Source of the DNA: Marinobacter sp. es.042
GTDB taxonomy: Bacteria > Pseudomonadota > Gammaproteobacteria > Pseudomonadales > Oleiphilaceae
Reading direction: 5' to 3'
NCBI RefSeq assembly: GCF_900188315.1
Contig: NZ_LT897781.1
Location: 1,860,001 to 1,924,000 of the forward strand
DNA length: 64,000 bases
A program made the translations under genes and the position numbers. The notes beneath the pieces are model-generated. The model saw nothing but the letters and a program-made list of their open reading frames with translations. It was not told the DNA's origin and ran no database searches. Below are positions 26,736-36,214 of the stretch, piece by piece; within the stretch, counting starts at the first letter, position 1, and each line of letters opens with the position of its first letter.

Positions 26736-27206
26736 TCAAACCAGCCCCGCGTCAAGGCTGGCCGCAACATACATCCCCAGCTCCCGACACTGATCTTCAA
26801 ACTCATCCCGGTATTCACCCCGGCAGATCAAAGGAGCCTGGACCAGCTTCCAGCGTAGCCCGGTGGTAATGCTTTCTAACGCCCGCTTGGTGCCCGTGCC
26901 GTCATGGCCAGCTCGAATGTAATAGGCAAAGGGTAGCCCCTGGGTTTTCTCGAGGCAAGGATAGTAGCTGCGATCGAAGAAGTCTTTTAAAGCACCACTC
27001 ATATACCCGAGATTCTCAGTGGTGCCCAGAATAATGGCGTCGCAGGCCAGAACGTCATCGGGACCCGCGTCCAACGGTGCCAGAACGGTTACTTCAACGT
27101 TTTCGATATCTTCATGGCGGGCACCCTCCTCCACAGCTTCTCGAAGGCGGAGGGTGTTCGGGGAGGGCGCATGAGCAACAATCAAAAGTTTCTTCATGTC
27201 ATCCAT
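26736..27206 (-). CDS. Flavodoxin-fold NAD(P)H-dependent oxidoreductase
   Basis: This 156-residue flavodoxin-like protein starts MKKLLIVAHAPSPNTLRLRE, the phosphate-binding loop of the fold. It continues with CDAIILGTTENLGYMSGALK (FMN-binding loop) and a central PFAYYIRAGHDGTGTKRAL. It resembles FMN reductases and NAD(P)H quinone oxidoreductases. The substrate is unknown. It sits 20 bases downstream of recA on the same strand, the place where recX is found in many relatives; no recX is visible here. Confidence 0.82.
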   Translation of the reverse strand: MDDMKKLLIVAHAPSPNTLRLREAVEEGARHEDIENVEVTVLAPLDAGPDDVLACDAIILGTTENLGYMSGALKDFFDRSYYPCLEKTQGLPFAYYIRAGHDGTGTKRALESITTGLRWKLVQAPLICRGEYRDEFEDQCRELGMYVAASLDAGLV

Positions 27207-27226
27207 ACATCCTCCCTACATCAAGC

Positions 27227-28273
27227 TTAGAGCAGCTCGCCGTTGGCTTCTGCAGGCTCTTCCTTTGCGTCTTTCTTCGGTTCAGGCTTAGGCATCAACT
27301 TGTCCCGAACCTTGGCTTCGATCTCGTTGGCAATGTCCATGTTTTCTTCCAGGAACTTGCAGGCGTTGGCCTTGCCCTGACCGATCTTGTCGCCATTGTA
27401 GGCGTACCAGGCTCCGGACTTGTCGACAAAGCCTTCCTTGACGCCCATATCCAGCACTTCCGCCATGTGGTAAATGCCCTTACCGTACATAATCTGGAAC
27501 TCGGCCTGTTTGAACGGCGGCGATACTTTGTTCTTGACCACTTTCACGCGGGTCTCGTTACCGACCACTTCGTCACCGTCTTTCACGGCACCAATGCGGC
27601 GGATATCAAGGCGAACGGAGGAGTAGAATTTCAGCGCGTTACCACCGGTGGTGGTTTCGGGCGAGCCAAACATAACCCCGATTTTCATACGAATCTGGTT
27701 GATGAAAATCATCAGGCAGTTAGCGTGTTTGACATTACCGGTCAGCTTGCGAAGCGCCTGGGACATAAGTCGCGCCTGCAGACCTACGTGGCTGTCGCCC
27801 ATTTCACCCTCGATTTCCGCTTTCGGGGTCAGGGCCGCCACGGAGTCCACGATGATCACGTCTACCGCATTGGAACGAACCAGCATGTCGGCAATTTCCA
27901 GGGCCTGCTCACCGGTATCCGGCTGGGACACCAGAAGGTCGTCCACATTGACGCCCAGCTTTTCGGCGTAAACCGGATCGAGCGCATGCTCGGCATCCAC
28001 GAATGCGCAGGTTTTGCCGGCTTTTTGTGCTTCGGCAATGACCTGCAGGGTGAGCGTCGTCTTACCGGAACTTTCCGGACCGTAGATTTCGCAAATTCGA
28101 CCATATGGAAGACCGCCAATACCCAGGGCAACGTCCAGGCCGAGGGAACCGGTGGAGACCGCAGGAATGGCTTCGCGGGGCTGATCACCCATTTTCATCA
28201 CGGCGCCCTTGCCGAACTGGCGCTCAATCTGCCCAAGTGCTGCGCTCAATGCTTTCTTGCGGTTGTCTTCCAT
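27227..28273 (-). CDS. recA: RecA recombinase
   Basis: RecA forms filaments on single-stranded DNA, drives strand exchange and triggers LexA self-cleavage. The 348-residue product has Walker [10 protein letters not shown] (65-73), the Walker B region [14 protein letters not shown], the L2 loop [20 protein letters not shown] and an acidic C-terminus. I begin at ATG 28273 ([20 protein letters not shown]), as in all RecA proteins; the open frame extends 31 codons upstream without similarity. A LexA box lies 98-113 bases upstream of the start. Confidence 0.98.
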   Translation of the reverse strand: MEDNRKKALSAALGQIERQFGKGAVMKMGDQPREAIPAVSTGSLGLDVALGIGGLPYGRICEIYGPESSGKTTLTLQVIAEAQKAGKTCAFVDAEHALDPVYAEKLGVNVDDLLVSQPDTGEQALEIADMLVRSNAVDVIIVDSVAALTPKAEIEGEMGDSHVGLQARLMSQALRKLTGNVKHANCLMIFINQIRMKIGVMFGSPETTTGGNALKFYSSVRLDIRRIGAVKDGDEVVGNETRVKVVKNKVSPPFKQAEFQIMYGKGIYHMAEVLDMGVKEGFVDKSGAWYAYNGDKIGQGKANACKFLEENMDIANEIEAKVRDKLMPKPEPKKDAKEEPAEANGELL

Positions 28274-28370
28274 CAGTGCAAACCCTCTGTCGCCTGGGCC
28301 GCCACCCTCAGGAAAAGGCTGGCAGCGAAATAGTGAATCGGGAATCTGTACAGCTCGAACAGCCAATTCC

Positions 28371-28386
28371 CTGTATATTTGAACAG
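28371..28386. promoter_or_regulatory. LexA (SOS) box upstream of recA
   Basis: CTGTATATTTGAACAG fits CTGT-N8-ACAG exactly, with the AT-rich centre of gammaproteobacterial SOS boxes. It lies between pncC and recA, so recA has its own SOS-controlled promoter in addition to any read-through from pncC. Confidence 0.9.
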
Positions 28387-28437
28387 TATTAAAACATAAC
28401 CCGCAGAGGAGACCAACCCCTCCGGATGTGAAAGCCG

Positions 28438-28938
28438 TCAGACTTCGTCCACAAAATTGTTAACCCCTTGAAGGGCAAAGAGAACGGCCTGCCTGCGGAC
28501 CTGATCACGATCGCCCTCAAAGTGTTTTACCACAGCCACGGTGGAGGCCGGACTGCTACCCCAGGCAAACCAGACGGTGCCCACAGGCTTGTCCTCGCTG
28601 CCACCGCCGGGCCCGGCAACACCACTGATAGCCACGGCAACGTCAGCATCTGTCGCCACCAGGGCACCGGCAACCATTTCCCGCACCACAGGTTCGCTGA
28701 CCGCACCATGTTCATCCAGCGATTTCCGGGTTACGCCCAGAAGCCCCTGCTTGGCCTCATTGCTGTACGTGACCAGGCCACCCAGCACGTAGGCCGAAGA
28801 ACCGGCACGATCGGTCAGTACCTTCGCAACCCAGCCGCCGGTGCAACTCTCCGCCGTAGCAACTGTACGGCCGGTTGTCAGCAGTCGTTCACCAAGGCGG
28901 TTGCCTGCCTCTTCCAATTCCTGATCGCTGGCCAGCAT
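28438..28938 (-). CDS. pncC: Nicotinamide-nucleotide amidohydrolase (CinA C-terminal family)
   Basis: This enzyme converts nicotinamide mononucleotide to nicotinic acid mononucleotide, recycling the NMN released by NAD-dependent ligase. The 166-residue single-domain product matches Pnc[20 protein letters not shown] at the N-terminus, then [17 protein letters not shown] and [20 protein letters not shown]. It lacks the N-terminal domain of full CinA, as in E. coli. A strong GGAGG precedes the ATG. Gene order pncC-recA is the common gammaproteobacterial arrangement, and mutS is divergent from it. Confidence 0.94.
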   Translation of the reverse strand: MLASDQELEEAGNRLGERLLTTGRTVATAESCTGGWVAKVLTDRAGSSAYVLGGLVTYSNEAKQGLLGVTRKSLDEHGAVSEPVVREMVAGALVATDADVAVAISGVAGPGGGSEDKPVGTVWFAWGSSPASTVAVVKHFEGDRDQVRRQAVLFALQGVNNFVDEV

Positions 28939-28952
28939 AATGACCTCCTTCG

Positions 28953-28981
28953 TTTCATCACGGCGGTTATTTTCTTACAAT
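28953..28981 (+). promoter_or_regulatory. Possible promoter of mutS
   Basis: TACAAT (28976-28981) with TTCATC 17 bases upstream lies 38 bases before the mutS ATG. The -10 is good, the -35 weak. Confidence 0.4.
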
Positions 28982-29019
28982 TCACGCCTTCATCCAAAGC
29001 AAGGCTACCGGACCCGTTC

Positions 29020-31650
29020 ATGTCAGCAGCTCAGACCGATCTTTCCAAGCACACCCCAATGATGCAGCAGTACCTGAAGATCAAGGGCCAGCACCCCAAT
29101 GAACTGGTTTTTTACCGCATGGGGGACTTTTACGAGCTGTTCTACGAAGATGCCAAGAAAGCGGCCGAGCTGATGGATATTACCCTCACCGCCCGGGGCC
29201 AATCTGGCGGCAATCCGATCCCCATGGCCGGCATCCCCTATCACTCTTCTGAGGGCTACATTGCCCGGCTGGTTCGGGCAGGTCAATCCATCGCCATCTG
29301 CGAACAGATCGGAGATCCTGCCACCAGCAAGGGTCCGGTTGAGCGACAGGTGGTGCGGATTGTCACACCGGGCACCCTGAGCGACGACGCCTACCTGGAG
29401 GATCGACGGGACAATCTGCTGGTGGCTATCTATAACCATCGGGAGCAGTTCGGTTTTGCCTCGCTCGATATTTCCAGCGGCCGTTTTGCCGTGTCGGAGC
29501 TGGAAAACCTGGAGGCCCTGCAGGGCGAACTGCAGCGCCTGCGTCCGGCGGAAATCCTGATCAGCGAGGATTTTCCCTACGAGGACGTTCTGGAGGGTTT
29601 CACCGGAATACGCCGTCAGGGACCCTGGCTTTTCGAAGCCGATACGGCCCGCAGGGTTATTACCCATCAGCTTCAGGTGAGGGACCTGACGGGTTTCGGC
29701 TGCGAGGAACTCAATCTCGCCGTCTGTGCCGCAGGCTGCCTGCTGCAGTATGCCAAGGAAACCCAGCGTACCGCCCTGCCCCATATTCGCAAGCTGACCC
29801 GTGAACGGCGCGATGAAGCAGTCATCCTCGACGCGGCCAGCCGTCGTAATCTGGAAATTGACACCAATCTCATGGGCGGCCACCAGTACACCCTCGCCTG
29901 GGTCATGGACCGCACCGCCACATCCATGGGTGGACGGGAACTCCGGCGCTGGCTGAATCGGCCGCTTCGGGATGTGGAGATCGTCCGCCAGCGTCAGCAG
30001 GCGGTATCGGCGCTGCTGGACGGGTTCCACTATGAGCCGGTGCACGATCTGCTGAAAGCTGTTGGCGACATTGAGCGCGTGCTCGCACGGGTCGCCCTTC
30101 GTTCGGCCCGCCCAAGAGACCTGGCGCGGCTTCGGGATGCCTTCAAGGCGCTGCCGGACCTGCAGGAAACCCTGAAACCGGTCAATTCCCACCACGTCGT
30201 CAGGCTAGCGACCATCATTGGGGAATACCCGGAACTGGCGGATCTGCTGGAGCGCGCCATCATCGACAATCCCCCGGTCGTGATCCGGGAAGGCGGGGTC
30301 ATCCGGGAAGGCTTCGACGAGGAGCTGGACGAGCTGCGCAACATAAGCGAGAACGCCGGCCAGTATCTGCTGGATGTCGAAACCCGGGAGCGGGATCGCA
30401 CCGGTATCAGCACCCTCAAAGTAGGTTACAACCGGGTCCACGGCTACTACATCGAAATCAGCCGGGCCCAGTCCGATCAGGCGCCGGTGGATTATATTCG
30501 CCGGCAGACCCTGAAAAACGCCGAGCGATTCATCACACCAGAACTCAAGGAGTTCGAGGACAAGGCTCTGAGTGCCAAGAGCCGGGCCCTGGCCCGTGAG
30601 AAAGGCCTGTACGATGACGTACTGGAAACCGTCGCCGGGCAACTTGCGCCACTTCAGGATGCCGCCCAGGCACTGGCAGAACTGGATGTGCTGAGTAATT
30701 TTGCCGAGCGCGCCACCTCCCTGCGCTTTTCCGCGCCGGAGTTCAGCGAATCCCCGGGTTTTGACATTGAAGAAGGGCGCCATCCGGTGGTTGAACAGTT
30801 GCTGGACGAGCCCTTCGTACCGAACGATCTGCTAATGGACACCCAGCGCCGCATGCTGGTGATAACCGGCCCGAACATGGGCGGTAAATCCACCTACATG
30901 CGTCAGGCCGCGCTGATTGCCCTGCTCGCCTACACCGGCAGTTTCGTGCCCGCCAACCGGGCAGTGATCGGCCCCGTGGACCGGGTTTTTACCCGCATGG
31001 GTTCCTCGGACGATATCGCCGGCGGCCGATCCACCTTCATGGTGGAAATGACAGAAACTGCCAACATCCTGCACAACGCCACCGAGCACAGCCTGGTGTT
31101 GATGGACGAGGTTGGTCGTGGCACCAGCACCTTTGATGGCCTGTCCCTGGCCTGGGCTACCGCCGAACACCTTGCCCGGGAGATACGCTGCTACACGCTA
31201 TTTGCCACCCACTATTTCGAGCTCACCCAGCTCGCCGACGAACTGCAACATGCCGTTAACGTCCATCTGACAGCCACCGAACACGATGACAGCATCGTGT
31301 TCCTGCACAACGTGCATGATGGCCCGGCAAGCCAGAGCTACGGCCTGCAGGTAGCAAAGCTGGCAGGCGTGCCACAGGATGTGATCCGTAACGCCAAAAC
31401 CCAGCTCTCCCACCTGGAGGGCAGCGCTTCACCAGCGGCGCCGGCAGCCTCGGCCGCTGAACAGGGCAACAACGCATTACTGGCCAAGCCGGCAACCAAG
31501 GTAAATGAATCCGTTTACCAGGGCGATATGTTCGCCAGCCTGGAGCCCAGCGCCGTGGAAGAGGCACTTAAAGACATGGACCTCGACGGACTAACCCCCC
31601 GGGATGCCATGAATCAGCTTTATGAACTGAAGGCGTTAATGAAGAAATAG
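29020..31650 (+). CDS. mutS: DNA mismatch repair protein MutS
   Basis: MutS recognises mismatches and recruits MutL. The 876-residue product begins with the mismatch-binding domain: [20 protein letters not shown] followed by DFYELF, including the Phe-x-Glu reading motif in that family block. Lever and clamp domains follow, then the ATPase with Walker [10 protein letters not shown] (about 617-625) and [12 protein letters not shown] (about 695). The C-terminal tail is Ala-rich and then has the short dimerisation helix. I begin at ATG 29020; the open frame continues upstream through pncC antisense and is not coding there. Length is close to E. coli MutS (853). Confidence 0.97.
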   Translation: MSAAQTDLSKHTPMMQQYLKIKGQHPNELVFYRMGDFYELFYEDAKKAAELMDITLTARGQSGGNPIPMAGIPYHSSEGYIARLVRAGQSIAICEQIGDPATSKGPVERQVVRIVTPGTLSDDAYLEDRRDNLLVAIYNHREQFGFASLDISSGRFAVSELENLEALQGELQRLRPAEILISEDFPYEDVLEGFTGIRRQGPWLFEADTARRVITHQLQVRDLTGFGCEELNLAVCAAGCLLQYAKETQRTALPHIRKLTRERRDEAVILDAASRRNLEIDTNLMGGHQYTLAWVMDRTATSMGGRELRRWLNRPLRDVEIVRQRQQAVSALLDGFHYEPVHDLLKAVGDIERVLARVALRSARPRDLARLRDAFKALPDLQETLKPVNSHHVVRLATIIGEYPELADLLERAIIDNPPVVIREGGVIREGFDEELDELRNISENAGQYLLDVETRERDRTGISTLKVGYNRVHGYYIEISRAQSDQAPVDYIRRQTLKNAERFITPELKEFEDKALSAKSRALAREKGLYDDVLETVAGQLAPLQDAAQALAELDVLSNFAERATSLRFSAPEFSESPGFDIEEGRHPVVEQLLDEPFVPNDLLMDTQRRMLVITGPNMGGKSTYMRQAALIALLAYTGSFVPANRAVIGPVDRVFTRMGSSDDIAGGRSTFMVEMTETANILHNATEHSLVLMDEVGRGTSTFDGLSLAWATAEHLAREIRCYTLFATHYFELTQLADELQHAVNVHLTATEHDDSIVFLHNVHDGPASQSYGLQVAKLAGVPQDVIRNAKTQLSHLEGSASPAAPAASAAEQGNNALLAKPATKVNESVYQGDMFASLEPSAVEEALKDMDLDGLTPRDAMNQLYELKALMKK

Positions 31651-31692
31651 CGAAGAATTGATCTGTGTAATAAGGTTATAGCAGTCGAACGC

Positions 31693-31721
31693 TTGCGGCT
31701 GTGCGGGTCGCTCCCTACAAT
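31693..31721 (+). promoter_or_regulatory. Sigma-70 promoter of fdxA
   Basis: TTGCGG (31693-31698) and TACAAT (31716-31721) are 17 bases apart. The expected start is near 31728, giving an fdxA leader of about 73 nt that contains a hairpin (31745-31750 pairing with 31755-31760) and the predicted sRNA pairing site. Confidence 0.6.
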
Positions 31722-31757
31722 ATCGCGCACCAAAATATAACGGCAGCGCCCGACGGC

Positions 31758-31770
31758 GCTCCTGATGAGA
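31758..31770 (+). promoter_or_regulatory. Predicted sRNA pairing site in the fdxA leader
   Basis: GCTCCTGATGAGA is the exact reverse complement of positions 11173-11185 of the candidate Fur-regulated sRNA, whose CU-rich linker provides 9 of the 13 bases. The site begins 43 bases before the fdxA ATG and abuts a small leader hairpin. Pairing could reduce translation or expose the mRNA to RNase E. The complementarity is seen; the regulation is inference. Confidence 0.5.
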
Positions 31771-31800
31771 CTGACCGACCACTGGACCAGGGATCTGACT

Positions 31801-32124
31801 ATGGCGTTTATCGTTACTGATAACTGCATCAAGTGTAAGTACACAGACTGCGTGGAAGTCTGTCCGGTAGACTGCTTCTACGAGGGACCGAACTTTCTGG
31901 TAATCGACCCGGACGAATGTATCGACTGCGCCCTGTGCGAGCCAGAGTGCCCGGCCGAAGCCATTTTCTCGGAAGACGAGCTACCTGCCGATCAGGTCCA
32001 GTTTGTGGAGCTGAATGCCGATCTGGCCGCCAAATGGCCGAACATCACCGAAAAGAAAGATCCGCTGCCAGACGCTGAAGAGTGGGATGGCAAGCCGAAC
32101 AAGCTTCAGTATCTGGAAAAGTAA
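31801..32124 (+). CDS. fdxA: 7Fe ferredoxin FdxA (Azotobacter FdI type)
   Basis: This 107-residue electron carrier holds one 3Fe-4S and one 4Fe-4S cluster. The cysteine pattern is complete: [17 protein letters not shown] for the first part and [12 protein letters not shown] for the second. The C-terminal extension ([20 protein letters not shown]) is the hallmark of the FdI/FdxA family. I take ATG 31801, because mature FdI begins with the same residues (Ala-Phe-x-Val-Thr-Asp-Asn). An in-frame ATG at 31765 would add 12 residues without similarity. AGGGA precedes the start at 7 bases. Being iron-rich, it is a plausible target of iron-sparing control. Confidence 0.96.
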   Translation: MAFIVTDNCIKCKYTDCVEVCPVDCFYEGPNFLVIDPDECIDCALCEPECPAEAIFSEDELPADQVQFVELNADLAAKWPNITEKKDPLPDAEEWDGKPNKLQYLEK

Positions 32125-32144
32125 GCATCCGGAACTGGAACAAG

Positions 32145-32170
32145 AAGGGGAAGCCGAGGCTTCCCTTTTT
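32145..32170 (+). terminator. Rho-independent terminator of fdxA
   Basis: GGGAAGCC (32148-32155) pairs with GGCTTCCC (32158-32165) and a T-run follows (32166-32170, continuing after one C). It lies 24 bases after the fdxA stop. Confidence 0.85.
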
Positions 32171-32195
32171 CTTTGCCTCGAGTTCCGTGATTACC

Positions 32196-32834
32196 TCAGG
32201 TGCTGGCCAGCTTGGCGCCCATGGCCACGAAAAACCCTCCCGTCAGGCCGTTCAGCGTTCGCTTCACGCGCGCGTTTACACCAAGACTCCGAAACGTGAC
32301 CACCACCCAGGCCAGACCACACTGCCAGAGCATTGCCAGCAGAAAATGCACACCGGCCAGCATCAGCGACTGTTGAAAAGCGTTGCCTGCCGGATCCACA
32401 AACTGTGGTAGCAAAGCCATATAGAACAGGGCCGTTTTAGGATTAAGAACGTTGGATAGCAAACCCTCACGAAACGACACCGCCAAGCCCACCTTCCGGC
32501 GGGCGACCGTTACGTCCTTTGCCGCAGGCGCATCACCCCGGCGAAGGGCCTGGCGCAAAGAACCAATGCCGAGCCAGACCAGGTAGCAGGCACCGGCCCA
32601 CTTCAATGCAGAGAATGCCCAGGCGGTTTCCACCAACAAGAGGGAAATGCCCAGCGCCGAGAGCGTGGCATGAATGAACAGGCCGCTGCAGATGCCGACG
32701 CTAGTCACGCAACCATCCCGCAAACCGCCCCGACCGGTATTACGCATCACCAGCAGGGTATCCACACCGGGCGTGATGGTGAGCAATGTAATGGCAACCA
32801 GATAGGCCCAGAACAGATCCGATATCAACGTCAT
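32196..32834 (-). CDS. LysE/RhtB family amino-acid exporter
   Basis: The 212-residue inner-membrane protein has the LysE-family layout of five to six helices. It opens with the conserved ITPGVDTLLVMRNTGRGGLRDG (in the family P-G-P/V-x3 motif region), followed by GICSGLFIHATLSALGIS and KWAGACYLVWLGIGSLRQ. Such proteins export amino acids or their derivatives, and the substrate cannot be told from sequence. The gene stands alone, convergent with fdxA. Confidence 0.9.
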   Translation of the reverse strand: MTLISDLFWAYLVAITLLTITPGVDTLLVMRNTGRGGLRDGCVTSVGICSGLFIHATLSALGISLLLVETAWAFSALKWAGACYLVWLGIGSLRQALRRGDAPAAKDVTVARRKVGLAVSFREGLLSNVLNPKTALFYMALLPQFVDPAGNAFQQSLMLAGVHFLLAMLWQCGLAWVVVTFRSLGVNARVKRTLNGLTGGFFVAMGAKLAST

Positions 32835-32890
32835 GCCCTCTCAAAATCCTGAACGAAACCTTCCCCGGGGCCCTGCCGACAATCTCAAAC

Positions 32891-33925
32891 TCAGGCCTCC
32901 TGCTGGAGAATCTTACGCGCAGCGGCGGACTTGTAAAATGGTGCAAGCCGCCGACGAATCAGGGCCTCAACATAGCCCTCTTCACGCAACACGTCTATAA
33001 CCGGAATTGCGTAGGCATCTATCTCCGCCATAACAACCTCACGGCTTACCCCCATATCGCCCAGCAGGTCTGTAAGCGGACGCTCGCCATATTTGTCGAA
33101 CAGTTGGCAAACCACGGCCCGGGCACAGTTATCAAAGTATCCGGTCTTGCGAAAATGCAGCCAGAACTCATAGACCAGCACCACAAACTCCTGCAGCTGC
33201 ACGTCTCCGAGACCCTCGTGCAGCTCGGCAATGGTCCGATCCTCCAACGACACCCAGGCTGCCATCACACTGTCGCGCAGCTCCTCATCAGACAGGGCAC
33301 TATGCAGGAATTGCTCACTGCGGCTGATCAAACCGGGCAGGCTGTCAGACAACCAGGCTTTCAGTCGACGCTCAAAGGTTTCATCCAGCCCCGGCACCGC
33401 CCGGTTGGCCATTCGCTTGCCAAATTTCATCATCGAACCAACGCCCGGCACAGACTTGGTGATCAGGTTATCCTCGTACAGGTAGTTCACCAGGCCGTGG
33501 TACACCACATTGGACACCAGCTCCTGATAGACCGGGTGCGCCATGATCTCACTGATCACCCGTTCACGCTGCTGCCGGAGCTCCAGAGCTTCCTCCAGAA
33601 AGCCCGTGGCCTGTTCGCGGGTGAGAATCTCGCCCAGGGTGGTCTTTGACTGCACATCGGCATTGAGCACCTCGGTGGCCATCTCCGCGGCCAGTTCCGG
33701 AATGCCTGCATCCAGTTCCATGTCCACAACGATACGCTGGATAACGCCCATCACCTGCTCTTCCGAGGTTATTCGGCCAAGGGTTATCTCGCCGGCATAA
33801 TGCCAGAGCTCATCCAGTTCGTGCTCCAGGAACTTGCGCAGCTTTGCGCCCTTTAGCGAAGCCAGCTCATGTTTCACGTGCTGCTCAAGCAGTTGGTTGG
33901 CGAGATCCGTTTTGCCTTTGGTCAT
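32891..33925 (-). CDS. Conserved protein of unknown function, largely helical
   Basis: I do not recognise a characterised family. The 344-residue product is predicted almost all alpha-helical, acidic, without signal peptide or clear membrane helix. Recognisable landmarks are LWHYAGEITLGRITSEEQVM near residue 40, a moderately hydrophobic segment VSNVVYHGLVNYLYE near 135, the Gly/Met-rich VPGVGSMMKFGKRM near 160, and an arginine-containing end (RRRLAPFYKSAAARKILQQE). I begin at ATG 33925, which has AGGAC about 9 bases upstream; the frame is open for 11 more codons. Neighbours (LysE exporter, DegV) give no clue to function. Confidence 0.75.
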   Translation of the reverse strand: MTKGKTDLANQLLEQHVKHELASLKGAKLRKFLEHELDELWHYAGEITLGRITSEEQVMGVIQRIVVDMELDAGIPELAAEMATEVLNADVQSKTTLGEILTREQATGFLEEALELRQQRERVISEIMAHPVYQELVSNVVYHGLVNYLYEDNLITKSVPGVGSMMKFGKRMANRAVPGLDETFERRLKAWLSDSLPGLISRSEQFLHSALSDEELRDSVMAAWVSLEDRTIAELHEGLGDVQLQEFVVLVYEFWLHFRKTGYFDNCARAVVCQLFDKYGERPLTDLLGDMGVSREVVMAEIDAYAIPVIDVLREEGYVEALIRRRLAPFYKSAAARKILQQEA

Positions 33926-34064
33926 GGCGTCAGTTGTCCTGTTGTAGAAATGAAACACACAGGCCAGAGGCTAACACGAACGAAACGCTGGCAGGTTTGC
34001 CAAAACTACAGGTGAGGAGGCGCGGCCGGGCCAGTATGTTTCAGTCACGCACTCTGAGAGGGAG

Positions 34065-35015
34065 TTACTGAAAATCGTTGAAAGTGTGGGGTTCCGCAGC
34101 AAGTGCGAGGCAAAGACTGCCGGGGCCAACGTAGATGCTGCTGGTAATCCCCATCTGGGAGAGCAGCAGTTCCACACCATTGCGTTCGCAAGCATCGCGC
34201 AGTCGGTTGAGCCCGGGCAAATCCTCGATCTCCGTCCAGGTAAGACCACAGGACAGGCTTACATAGGGTGTCAGAAGCCCGGCTTCGACACGGGCAGCGG
34301 CATAGTTCATCACCTTTTCCACGGCCACGTCGAAACTCCGGGTTTTGGCCGCAGGCTGGCCCTCAGCTCCCTGCCCGAAGATAACCGGCGTAATGTTCAG
34401 TGCTTTGCCCAGGAAGGCAACCAGCGCCGATACACTCTTGTCACCACGACGCCGTGCCCGTTCACGGATGTAGTGCAGATCCCTCGGAATCACGCAGGTG
34501 TAGATCTTGTCGCTGAAGGTTTCCACCTCATGGCGCAGGGCATTCTTGGACACATTCTGGTCAATCAGCTTGAGCGTGTGGGCTGCCAGCAGGCCCTGGC
34601 CGGCAAAGATCTGCTTACTGTCGATCACACGCATGAAGAACCTGCCATCGCGACCGGCCGCTTCCCGTGCGCCCTCGTAATTCGCCAGGACACTGTTCAT
34701 GGCTTCGGTGGCATTCTGGAAAATCAGGCTTCGGGTTTTGGTGACCGTCTCGCAGATGGCGACGTCAAACTGGGTAACGATCTTCTCCATGAACAGGTCG
34801 TGGATCTGCTCAGCGGTGAAGGCGCGGGTCTCTGCCTGATGCCCTTTCTGTAACAGGCCGCTCTGGTAAAACTCCTGGGTTCGAACCGGATCATGCTTGT
34901 CTATGTAGGTCTGGCCATCGATTACAGCGGTTACCGGCAGCACGAACAGGTCGTGCTTGCGGCTGAACTCGTAGGGCAAGTCGCACGCAGAATCAACGAT
35001 CAAACCAACTCGCAT
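34065..35015 (-). CDS. DegV family fatty-acid-binding protein
   Basis: The 316-residue protein starts MRVGLIVDSACDLPYEFSRK, the DegV opening with its conserved Asp-Ser pair, and continues with the DPVRTQEFYQ segment typical of the first domain. DegV/FakB proteins bind a fatty acid in a deep pocket, and in Gram-positives they present it to the kinase FakA. No FakA homologue is in this window, so the role here (acyl chain carrier or sensor) is open. It is preceded and followed by minus-strand genes with about 110-bp gaps. Confidence 0.9.
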   Translation of the reverse strand: MRVGLIVDSACDLPYEFSRKHDLFVLPVTAVIDGQTYIDKHDPVRTQEFYQSGLLQKGHQAETRAFTAEQIHDLFMEKIVTQFDVAICETVTKTRSLIFQNATEAMNSVLANYEGAREAAGRDGRFFMRVIDSKQIFAGQGLLAAHTLKLIDQNVSKNALRHEVETFSDKIYTCVIPRDLHYIRERARRRGDKSVSALVAFLGKALNITPVIFGQGAEGQPAAKTRSFDVAVEKVMNYAAARVEAGLLTPYVSLSCGLTWTEIEDLPGLNRLRDACERNGVELLLSQMGITSSIYVGPGSLCLALAAEPHTFNDFQ

Positions 35016-35125
35016 GGTGGGCCTCCAGCTCCGGGCAACTTCTCGACCGGAAGCGCCCTTTATTGTCGTTATTCTTTATGCCGCACAGTCTTACACACCG
35101 CGATCAGAATTTCAGCAACCCGGCC

Positions 35126-35959
35126 CTATCGTGCTGCCGATGTCATATCCAGCTCACGAAGATTCTGCTCGAGCAGCTCGCGGTTGTCCTGCTGCCAGGG
35201 ATGAAAGCCTTTACGGAAATACGCCAGGAATTCCGGCAGACACTTGCGGAGCACTCCGGGCTTGCCCCAGAGAAAATTAAACCCGCCAACCCAGGTGCGC
35301 AGGCTCCAGAGTTTGCCATCGGCCTTCAGCAGGCTACAGGTATTCAGAAAGGTGTACTTGAAGAAATTCCAGGTAACAAAGAGGAAGACGATCCGACGAA
35401 GCCGTTCATTGCCAACACATTCCCGATAAACATCAAAGGCGACGGATTTGTGTTCGGTTTCCTCGATCGCATGCCATCTCCAGAGCTTTGCCATAGTCGG
35501 CGTGGCGCCTTCCATCCACTCCGGGTGGCTCAGGATGGCGTTGGCCAGGACGGCGGTGTAGTGCTCGGCTCCACAGGTACCTGCCAGTTGGCGGCTTGGT
35601 GGCAGTTTACCCACCCACTCCATATGCTTGCGGAACCGTTGGTCCAGGGCATCAATATCGTAGCCCCGGGCCTTCAGGGCCTCGTTGTAATCCTTGTGCT
35701 CCCTGCTGTGCAGGGCTTCCTGGCCAATAAACCCGCGGATCTCCGCTTTAAGCTTTGGATCCTCGATCTTGTCCCGATAGAGCCTTACGGCATTAATGAA
35801 CTGCTGTTCGCCATCGGGAAATTGCAGGGAAAGGGCGTTGAAGAACGCGGTCCGGAAAGCATCGTTGCCATGCCAGAGCGTTTTCAGATCCTCGCTGACA
35901 TCGAACCGCAGATGTCTCGGCTCAACGGACACCCCCTCGGGCGTGGAGCTGATGGTCAT
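35126..35959 (-). CDS. Predicted metal-dependent hydrolase, ferritin-like (PF10118 family)
   Basis: This 277-residue helical protein has the family pattern of Glu/His pairs expected for a di-metal centre: GQEALHSREHKDYNEAL (ExxH-type) in the first half, and WRWHAIEETEHKSVAFDVY in the second. In proteobacteria the family is found beside fatty-acid and stress genes, and its reaction is unproven. It is a single gene with an AT-rich upstream region (35960-36135) in which I see no further gene. Confidence 0.85.
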   Translation of the reverse strand: MTISSTPEGVSVEPRHLRFDVSEDLKTLWHGNDAFRTAFFNALSLQFPDGEQQFINAVRLYRDKIEDPKLKAEIRGFIGQEALHSREHKDYNEALKARGYDIDALDQRFRKHMEWVGKLPPSRQLAGTCGAEHYTAVLANAILSHPEWMEGATPTMAKLWRWHAIEETEHKSVAFDVYRECVGNERLRRIVFLFVTWNFFKYTFLNTCSLLKADGKLWSLRTWVGGFNFLWGKPGVLRKCLPEFLAYFRKGFHPWQQDNRELLEQNLRELDMTSAAR

Positions 35960-36135
35960 GACTGCCTCCTGTTTTTGTGGTGTTGTTATCAGTAATGAAC
36001 AGCGGACAAAATTTCATCAGTTCTGGCAGTTTAAACCCGGAAACCGCGCAGAAGGAATACTTCAGGAGGAAAAATCAGACAAATTGTCACGAAATGACAT
36101 TCTGTCAACGCCCATGCTCAGGGAAACATTCAGGC

Positions 36136-36162
36136 AAAAAAAAGGGAGGCACGAGGCCTCCC
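36136..36162 (-). terminator. Rho-independent terminator of the permease/acyl-CoA ligase unit
   Basis: On the minus strand GGGAGGC (36162-36156) pairs with GCCTCCC (36150-36144) around a 5-base loop, and eight T follow (36143-36136). A second hairpin (36186-36192 with 36200-36206) lies between it and the permease stop. Confidence 0.88.
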
Positions 36163-36214
36163 AAGGACACACAGGGGGTCAACGCCTTCCGGTGCAGAGC
36201 CGGAAGACGCAGGT

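Noticed and set aside
28346..28362. Second LexA box beside recA
   Set aside because: The half-sites are 9 bases apart instead of 8, so it is not called as a box; it is mentioned only as a possible decayed copy.
29023..30195. 390-codon minus-strand open frame antisense to mutS
   Set aside because: MutS is unambiguous on the plus strand, and the antisense frame begins with no ribosome-binding site.
31765..31800. Upstream ATG that would lengthen fdxA by 12 codons
   Set aside because: FdI-type ferredoxins begin at the residues encoded from 31801, and a ribosome-binding sequence precedes that ATG.
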